Source of the DNA: an uncultured Clostridia bacterium
GTDB taxonomy: Bacteria > Bacillota > Clostridia > Peptostreptococcales > Anaerovoracaceae
Assembly (NCBI GenBank): GCA_944383465.1
Contig: CALWPQ010000021.1
Span: 62,001-126,000 of the forward strand
Direction: 5' to 3'
Length of the DNA: 64,000 nt
Both the position numbers and the translations under genes were made by a program. This document shows positions 58,999 to 64,000 of the stretch, piece by piece (the stretch's first letter is position 1; every line of letters starts with the position of its first letter). Below the pieces are notes generated by a model. That model made no database searches. It had not been told where the DNA came from and saw nothing but the letters and a program-made list of their open reading frames with translations.

Positions 58999-60219
58999 AT
59001 GAATACAATTATATCAATAAATAAACAAAAAGAGCTGAGACGCAGCATAACGAGCGCGGTGCGAAAGGCCATAAACGAATATGAAGGTGCTGTAAGCGAT
59101 GAAAAAGCGAGAGGGATTATCACCAATATTCTTCTTGCAGATGTAAGAGCGGGTGTGCTATCGCTGCGAGAGCTGAGGCAGATAGCTGACAGCATTTTTT
59201 ATACTGTAAGGTGTGAACTTGGTGTGCTTACTCCGTTGATGGAGGATAATGAAATTACGGAAATCATGGTGAACGGCGCCGGCAGTATATATGTCGAACG
59301 AGGAGGCCATATGGAAAATAGTTCTCTTACATTTGACTCTGCTGAAGAGCTTGAAGAAGTGATACGGAGAATAGCTGCGGGTGTGCATAGAGAAATAAAT
59401 GAAATGATACCGATACTCGATGCAAGGCTGGAAAACGGAGACAGGGTGAACGCTGTATATAAAAATGTGGCGCTCGGCGGGCCATCGCTTTCGATAAGAA
59501 AGTTTCCGAAAACGGCGCTTACTATGGAAAGACTGATAGAATTCGGCAGCATTACGCAGGAAGCGGCAGAATTTCTCAAAAAAGTGGTGGCGGCGGGCTA
59601 TAATTGTTTTATAAGCGGCGGCACATCGTCTGGAAAAACGACATTTCTCAACATACTTTCTGAATATATACCTAAGGAAGAAAGGATTGTAGTTATCGAG
59701 GATTCGGCAGAACTCAAGCTTATCGGTGCGGAGAATATAGTGCGGCTCGAATGCCGCAGCGCTAACGTCCACGGCAAAGGTGAGGTGAATATGGAATCGC
59801 TTATAAGAACAAGCCTTAGAATGAGACCGGATCGCATCATCATTGGTGAAGTTAGAGGAGGTGAATGCGCAGAGATGCTTCAGGCTATGAATACCGGGCA
59901 CTCGGGAATGTCAACAGGACACGCCAATTCTATAGAAGGAATGCTGAGGCGGCTGGAAGCTATGTATTTGCAAAAGGCAGCTTTTCCGATAGAAGCTATA
60001 AGGGAGCAGATTGCCCAGGGAATAGATATAATCGTACACCTTGGGCGAATTGCCCAAAAAGGAAGAAAAGTACTTGAAATAGCTGAAATACAGGGGTTAA
60101 ATAATAATAAATTTATCATTAATAGCATATTTAACTATAAATTTGATCAAGGTCTGATAGCTACAGGCAATAAAATAGTGAACACAGATAAACTTAAATT
60201 TGCGGGAATTGAAATATGA
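58999..60219 (+). CDS. tadA: Tad/CpaF-type secretion ATPase
   Basis: 406 residues. The N-terminal helical part and MEDNEITEIMVNGAGSIYVERGG strand region precede the secretion-ATPase core: Walker A GGTSSGKTT at G207, the Asp box VIEDSAELKL, RLECRSANVHGKGEVNMESLIRTSLRMRPDRIIIGEVRGGE (Walker B), and the His box MSTGHANS. It powers assembly of Flp/type IVc pili. It overlaps the next gene by 4 nt. Confidence 0.92.
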   Translation: MNTIISINKQKELRRSITSAVRKAINEYEGAVSDEKARGIITNILLADVRAGVLSLRELRQIADSIFYTVRCELGVLTPLMEDNEITEIMVNGAGSIYVERGGHMENSSLTFDSAEELEEVIRRIAAGVHREINEMIPILDARLENGDRVNAVYKNVALGGPSLSIRKFPKTALTMERLIEFGSITQEAAEFLKKVVAAGYNCFISGGTSSGKTTFLNILSEYIPKEERIVVIEDSAELKLIGAENIVRLECRSANVHGKGEVNMESLIRTSLRMRPDRIIIGEVRGGECAEMLQAMNTGHSGMSTGHANSIEGMLRRLEAMYLQKAAFPIEAIREQIAQGIDIIVHLGRIAQKGRKVLEIAEIQGLNNNKFIINSIFNYKFDQGLIATGNKIVNTDKLKFAGIEI

Positions 60220-61028
60220 AAACGATTGATTATGACATTTATAAATTATCAAAGAAAGAGAAAACGGAATATTTGATTTCAGTAACAATACTGTCATCGG
60301 TACTTCTTTATCTTTTTTACAATACTACGCTTGTGGTACTGCCGGCTATACTTTGTGCCTGCCTTACAGAGGGATATTATGCGGCATACAAGGCAAAAAA
60401 ACGGCGCGATGTTCTTATAGAGCAGTTCAGAGACCTGCTCTATTCGCTTTCAGATGCGGTTGCTGCGGGCAGGCATATGACGGAAGCGCTTAAAGATGCG
60501 CGCAGTGATCTTCTGCTCATATATGATGAAAACACGCCGATGATAAAAGAATTAGAAATAATGAAAAAGAGAATTGAAGATGCAAATGAAAGCGCGGAAG
60601 AACTGCTTCTCGATCTCGGCAGCAGAAGCAGGGTGCGCGATATAACAGCGTTTGCTGAAGTTTGCCGTATTTGCAGCAATACGGGCGGTGATATCGTCAG
60701 GGTTATAGGTATAACGAGCCAAATGATGCTTGATAAGCTTACGATTGTGAGAGATATAGAGAGCTATACGGCGCAGAAAAAGTTTGAAGGAAAGATCATA
60801 GCACTTTTGCCGCCTCTGATAATACTGTTTCTGAAATTAACAGCCCCGGACTACCTGCTTCCTATGTATGAAAGTATGGCGGGCAGAATTATAATGACAG
60901 CGGCGCTTTTATTGATGATATGCGGATACATAGCAGCACAGAAGATAACAGATATAGGGATGTGGAACGATGAAAATGATAAAGGAATATTTAAGAAAAA
61001 CCAAATTAAAAAAGGAAAAAGAGATTGA
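60216..61028 (+). CDS. tadB: TadB-like type II secretion F-domain protein
   Basis: 270 residues. Two N-terminal helices (about 20-55) are followed by the T2SSF domain (about 75-190: FRDLLYSLSDAVAAGRHMTEAL, RSRVRDITAFAEVCRICSNTGGDIVRVI) and two C-terminal helices (about 195-250). It is a membrane platform protein for the pilus machine. It overlaps the ATPase gene by 4 nt and the next gene by 59 nt. Confidence 0.85.
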   Translation: MKTIDYDIYKLSKKEKTEYLISVTILSSVLLYLFYNTTLVVLPAILCACLTEGYYAAYKAKKRRDVLIEQFRDLLYSLSDAVAAGRHMTEALKDARSDLLLIYDENTPMIKELEIMKKRIEDANESAEELLLDLGSRSRVRDITAFAEVCRICSNTGGDIVRVIGITSQMMLDKLTIVRDIESYTAQKKFEGKIIALLPPLIILFLKLTAPDYLLPMYESMAGRIIMTAALLLMICGYIAAQKITDIGMWNDENDKGIFKKNQIKKGKRD

Positions 61029-61473
61029 AAGGCGAAACGTAGCAGATGAACTACCCGATTTTACGAACAGACTTGTACTTCTTTTAAACGCGGGACTCGT
61101 GCTGACATCTGCAGCGGCTAAAATCACGGAAGAGGAAGAAAGAGACTGCTATTTTTATAAAGAACTAAGAAATATAAACGAAAGAGTTAGGAATGTAAAT
61201 AGCTCGTTTATTACAGAATTTCGTGAATTCGCCAAACGGAGCGGAGCGCGAGAGCTTCTGCGTCTTTCAAATATTATGGCAGATAATATAAATAAAGGCT
61301 CTGAACTTGTAAACAAGCTCGAGCAAGAGGCAAATTTTATGTGGCATATGAATAAAAAACAGGTGGAGGAGCGCGGCAGAATTGCGGAAAGCAAGCTTAC
61401 TTTTCCAATGGCGCTTATGCTCATAGCACTGCTCGTGATTACAGCGGCACCGGCATTTATGTCGTTTAAATAG
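60970..61473 (+). CDS. tadC: TadC-like short T2SSF protein
   Basis: 167 residues, about half the usual TadC length. A basic N-terminus leads directly into a T2SSF-like helical domain (ELPDFTNRLVLLLNAGLVLTSAA, FAKRSGARELLRLSNIMADNINKGSELVNKLEQEA) and one C-terminal helix (about 145-165). The N-terminal membrane part of standard TadC is missing. Its start lies 59 nt inside tadB with GGGA upstream. It is probably the second platform protein. Confidence 0.8.
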   Translation: MKMIKEYLRKTKLKKEKEIERRNVADELPDFTNRLVLLLNAGLVLTSAAAKITEEEERDCYFYKELRNINERVRNVNSSFITEFREFAKRSGARELLRLSNIMADNINKGSELVNKLEQEANFMWHMNKKQVEERGRIAESKLTFPMALMLIALLVITAAPAFMSFK

Positions 61474-61508
61474 ATAAAATAGAGAGCAGAAAACGAAAGG
61501 GGAAAATT

Positions 61509-61676
61509 ATGAAAAAGAGATTAACTAATGTCAGAAGTAAAAAAGGAATGGAGCTCGTGCAGGTGGCTATACTCATAGGTATTGCAGTTGCGGTTGGACT
61601 CATATTCAGAATGCAGATTACTGATTTTGTAAACGCCGTGTTTACAACGCTTGCGGATGGTAAATTCACTTCTTAG
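61509..61676 (+). CDS. Flp1-like small pilin
   Basis: 55 residues, between tadC and the TadE-like gene. MKKRLTNVRSKKGMELVQVAI begins it, then a long hydrophobic helix (about 15-37) and a short polar tail (RMQITDFVNAVFTTLADGKFTS). AAAGGGG at 61496-61502 is a usable SD. Size, place and the KKGMELVQVA motif fit the Flp1-like (type IVb-like) pilins of clostridial Tad loci. The Glu is at +2 after the Gly rather than +5, so processing may differ from canonical prepilins. It overlaps the next gene. Confidence 0.75.
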   Translation: MKKRLTNVRSKKGMELVQVAILIGIAVAVGLIFRMQITDFVNAVFTTLADGKFTS

Positions 61677-62172
61677 ATCGCTTATGGATACGCTTTGCAA
61701 ATCAGAAATTAGTGCGGGTCGTATAAAAAGCCGCCGCGGCAGCACGATGATAGAAGCAGCAGTCGTGTTTCCGATAATAGTTTTATCCGTGCTTACAGTA
61801 ATATATATACTGCTTACAATGTATAGTCAGGCAGTGTCTTCCGCAAAACTGCATCTGGCACTCTGCGAGGCTGCGGCAGATGAAAGTGAATGTACATTAT
61901 ACGGGGAGAAATACAGCGAGCTTATAAGCATCGGAACAGGAAATAAAACTGTTTCGGATATGTTTTCAAAGATAATTATAAATATTGGAGAAAAAAGCGG
62001 CCTTATAGAAAAGAAAATCACAGCAGAAGCTAAATACACGGCACGGGCAAAAGGACTTATCAAAAAAGCGGTGGCAAAAAATTTGCAGGATGAAATATAT
62101 ATAATTGATGAGGAAGAATACATAAGATGGGCAGATACTTTAGAAAAAACAATAAAAAAGGCAGCTCAATGA
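61657..62172 (+). CDS. TadE-like pseudopilin
   Basis: 171 residues if started at ATG 61657, 20 nt inside the pilin gene; ATG 61684 is an alternative, and neither has a good SD, so coupling is likely. The prepilin-like motif RRGSTMIEAAVVFPIIVL near residue 29 has Gly at -1 and Glu at +5 and runs into a hydrophobic helix. The rest is an extracytoplasmic domain with one Cys pair (Cys of ALCEA and ESEC). It is a minor pilin of the Tad system. Confidence 0.75.
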   Translation: MVNSLLRSLMDTLCKSEISAGRIKSRRGSTMIEAAVVFPIIVLSVLTVIYILLTMYSQAVSSAKLHLALCEAAADESECTLYGEKYSELISIGTGNKTVSDMFSKIIINIGEKSGLIEKKITAEAKYTARAKGLIKKAVAKNLQDEIYIIDEEEYIRWADTLEKTIKKAAQ

Positions 62173-63266
62173 TATTTTTGTCGATGATACTTGCGGGACT
62201 TATTGGACTTGCTGTGCTCCTTGCTGTGTCGGCGAGAGAAAAAGCAGGTCTCAGTTACAGACGTACCGTCACCGATATTGCGTGCCGCTCGGTGCTTTCA
62301 GAATACGATTTTAGGCTCAAAGATGAGTACGGAATTTTCGCGTTTAGAGGAGGAAATAAATATGTCGAAGATAAAATAGCGTATTATCTCGAATATGCAG
62401 ACGATAAAAGTGATATTATGTTTTCCGCACTCCCAGAAAAGCTTGAATGCGACGTCAAAGGATTTGAAATAACGGATACGGATAATTTTGAGAAACAGAT
62501 AATTGCCGCGGCTAAGCACGATGCTTTAAGACTTGATAAAGTAGGTTTTAATGCGGAAATGATAGCAGATATTGCGAAACTTGAGAAAGCAGAACTTGAC
62601 AGCGCTGCTGTGATATGCGGTTTGCCGTCTTACGGGTTTACAGGAAAGGCGCTTGACCTCGATTTTCCTGATTTGACTGAAGATGGACTCAAAGGTCTTA
62701 TTGTGCAGGCGGGGGATACGTTTATGACAAATAAATATGCGTTTTCCGTATTTAACTGCAGGACAAAACATCTTGAAAATCACTATTCCTATTTTAATTT
62801 TGAAATAGAATACCTGATATGCGGTTATTTCTCAGATGCAGAAAATCTCGATAAAATAAAAGACTATCTTGTAATTCTTCGAACTCCTATAAATATTGCC
62901 AAGATATATGCAGACAGCGAACGCTCCGCGCTTGCGCTTGCTGAAGCAGAAGCGATTGCCCCGGGACCCGGAGCAATCGCAATGCAGCTTGTGATAATAA
63001 CGGAATGGGCAGTAGAGGATTCAAAGAAAGATGCCAATAAACTTATGAATGGAGAAAAAGTTGACGGATTAGCTTACGAAGATTACCTTGCTATATTTCT
63101 TTCACTTCAGGACAGAGAAACGAAGCTGCTGCGGATGATGGATCTTGTGCAGATAAATATGAGAAAAAACTATTATAACGGATTTTTGCTGAGTGAGCAT
63201 TCGTGCGGTTTTTATCTTTTTACTGAGCATCATGGAAAGGAGCTTACATATGTACACACATATTAA
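62127..63266 (+). CDS. DUF5702-like Tad-locus protein
   Basis: 379 residues. NKKGSSMIFLSMILAGLIGLAVLLAVS places a pseudopilin-like helix at about 10-35, with Phe in place of Glu at +5. The large extracytoplasmic part starts with REKAGLSYRRTVTDIACRSVLSEYD, typical of DUF5702 proteins in clostridial Tad operons, and ends in mixed alpha/beta sequence. The function is unknown; probably a pilus-associated or TadG-like component. It overlaps the TadE-like gene by 46 nt. Confidence 0.7.
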   Translation: MGRYFRKNNKKGSSMIFLSMILAGLIGLAVLLAVSAREKAGLSYRRTVTDIACRSVLSEYDFRLKDEYGIFAFRGGNKYVEDKIAYYLEYADDKSDIMFSALPEKLECDVKGFEITDTDNFEKQIIAAAKHDALRLDKVGFNAEMIADIAKLEKAELDSAAVICGLPSYGFTGKALDLDFPDLTEDGLKGLIVQAGDTFMTNKYAFSVFNCRTKHLENHYSYFNFEIEYLICGYFSDAENLDKIKDYLVILRTPINIAKIYADSERSALALAEAEAIAPGPGAIAMQLVIITEWAVEDSKKDANKLMNGEKVDGLAYEDYLAIFLSLQDRETKLLRMMDLVQINMRKNYYNGFLLSEHSCGFYLFTEHHGKELTYVHTY

Positions 63267-64000
63267 AAAAGGCTTTGTAACGGTTGAAGCGTCAATTGTG
63301 ATACCGCTTGTTATAATAGCAGTGCTGACAGTGGGAAGCGTGATGAAACTCGCATACTTAGAGGAACGTATAGCATTTATCTCGGGAAACGAACTTAAAA
63401 GACTTGCGCAGGATGCATACAGCAAACCGGCAAGGCCGTTTTTCCCGCTTGAATTCAGGAGTACTATGAATGAAAGGATGCCTGAGCTTACTGATTTTCA
63501 AGTGGCAGACTTTAAATACAAATATAAAGATAAAGAAGGCGGCGGTATATATATGGACAACCTTATATGTATGGAGATATCGTTTGCGGTTAATACCTGG
63601 CTTCCGGGAAATATGGGAAAAGTGCACAGTGCAAGAGAAGCTTTTTTGCTTAGGGTGTTCTGCGGTAAAGATAATTCGCATGATTTGGGCATTTATGATG
63701 AATCAGGTACTGATTATGAGCCAGTATATCTTTTGCCTGAATATGGGGTGAAGTATCATACGGAAAGCTGTACTTATGTAAATTCGTATCCGCTTAAGTC
63801 TGTTATGACGAGCGCTGTCAAAAGAAAATATAAAGCATGCAGCATTTGCAAATCAAAGAATGCGGCGCGAGGCAGTACAGTTTATTGTTTTAAATACGGA
63901 GACTCGTATCATACGGCATCTTGCAGCACTGTCACAAAGTATACGGTATGTATGGATCGCCGCGACGCAGAGATGAGAGGGTATACAAAATGTTCTAAAT
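63250..64000 (+). CDS. TadE-like protein with Cys/His repeats (runs off the window)
   Basis: Open from ATG 63250 to the window end, at least 250 residues; 17 nt overlap with the preceding gene, GGAAAGGAG upstream. KKGFVTVEASIVIPLVIIAVL has Gly -1 and Glu +5 and a helix (about 8-32). After a domain rich in aromatic residues come two Ada-like Cys/His units: YHTESC...YKACSICK (about 168-203) and YHTASC...GYTKCS (about 219-250). Each has the His-x3-Cys...Cys(-x2-Cys) pattern that could bind zinc or serve redox chemistry outside the cell. The end is not seen. Confidence 0.72.
   Translation, partial: MYTHIKKGFVTVEASIVIPLVIIAVLTVGSVMKLAYLEERIAFISGNELKRLAQDAYSKPARPFFPLEFRSTMNERMPELTDFQVADFKYKYKDKEGGGIYMDNLICMEISFAVNTWLPGNMGKVHSAREAFLLRVFCGKDNSHDLGIYDESGTDYEPVYLLPEYGVKYHTESCTYVNSYPLKSVMTSAVKRKYKACSICKSKNAARGSTVYCFKYGDSYHTASCSTVTKYTVCMDRRDAEMRGYTKCSK

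Noticed and set aside
1..64000. CRISPR arrays, insertion sequences, prophage, restriction or toxin-antitoxin systems
   Set aside because: Looked for transposase, integrase, Cas, methylase and toxin motifs and for spaced repeats; the only tandem repeat is the 11-bp array at 27621.

Overview
The window reads as chromosomal DNA of an anaerobic, endospore-forming member of the Clostridia (Bacillota). The reasons are: sporulation genes gpr, spoIIP, a ylmC/ymxH-type gene and tepA; an [FeFe] hydrogenase and ferredoxin-type redox proteins; FabK-type fatty acid synthesis; a clostridial Tad pilus locus; SD-led genes rich in ATA and AGA codons; and a tetrahydrofolate riboswitch. The genus cannot be fixed from the sequence alone. 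Most genes lie on the + strand. I see no insertion sequence, prophage, CRISPR array or rRNA, so this is mostly core genome with a few accessory genes.

Layout. 1-5.6 kb: end of tcdA, coaB, a YfcE-like phosphodiesterase, an [FeFe] hydrogenase, and a GntR/YtrA-type regulator with an ABC exporter under a palindromic operator. 5.6-12 kb: a secreted GH18 protein (minus strand) and two tandem LtaS-like sulfatases, the second without most of the membrane domain. 12.3-20.5 kb: rmuC, then a likely operon of a metallophosphoesterase, deoB, pdp, an unassigned TIM barrel, a divergent folD and a dacF-like D,D-carboxypeptidase, followed by a DUF3343 gene. 20.6-26 kb: an M29 aminopeptidase, a small cytoplasmic histidine kinase, a class III CoA transferase, a GyrI-like protein and an aldo/keto reductase with two 4Fe-4S motifs.

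26.2-37.3 kb is the centrepiece. A PAS-PAS-SARP-type regulator sits directly upstream of a complete acpP-fabK-fabD-fabG-fabF-accB-fabZ-accC-accD-accA operon, with an acyl-CoA synthetase behind it. The gap between regulator and acpP holds GGAACGC heptamers repeated every 11 bp, the last ending 8 bp before a -10 element. That is the promoter architecture known for actinobacterial SARP regulators. The operon lacks the fabH gene and MarR-type (fabT) regulator that commonly head such clusters in Firmicutes, so a SARP-controlled fatty acid operon is the most novel hypothesis here.

37.3-46.8 kb: a THF riboswitch and folT, a GNAT gene, tRNA-Ser(CGA), an acyl-ACP thioesterase, deoD, a YtcJ-like amidohydrolase, an S66 LD-carboxypeptidase, a long-chain acyl-CoA synthetase and an M20 peptidase. 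46.9-52.9 kb: rpsT (minus), gpr, spoIIP, a 57-residue ORF, lepA and hemW, an order also known from Bacillus, where yqxA occupies the small-ORF slot. 53-58.9 kb: tepA, a TadZ-like protein with a degenerate P loop, a Na/Pi cotransporter and a KefB-type antiporter. 59-64 kb: a Tad locus (ATPase, two T2SSF proteins, a 55-residue Flp1-like pilin, TadE-like pseudopilins, a DUF5702-like protein) that runs off the window.
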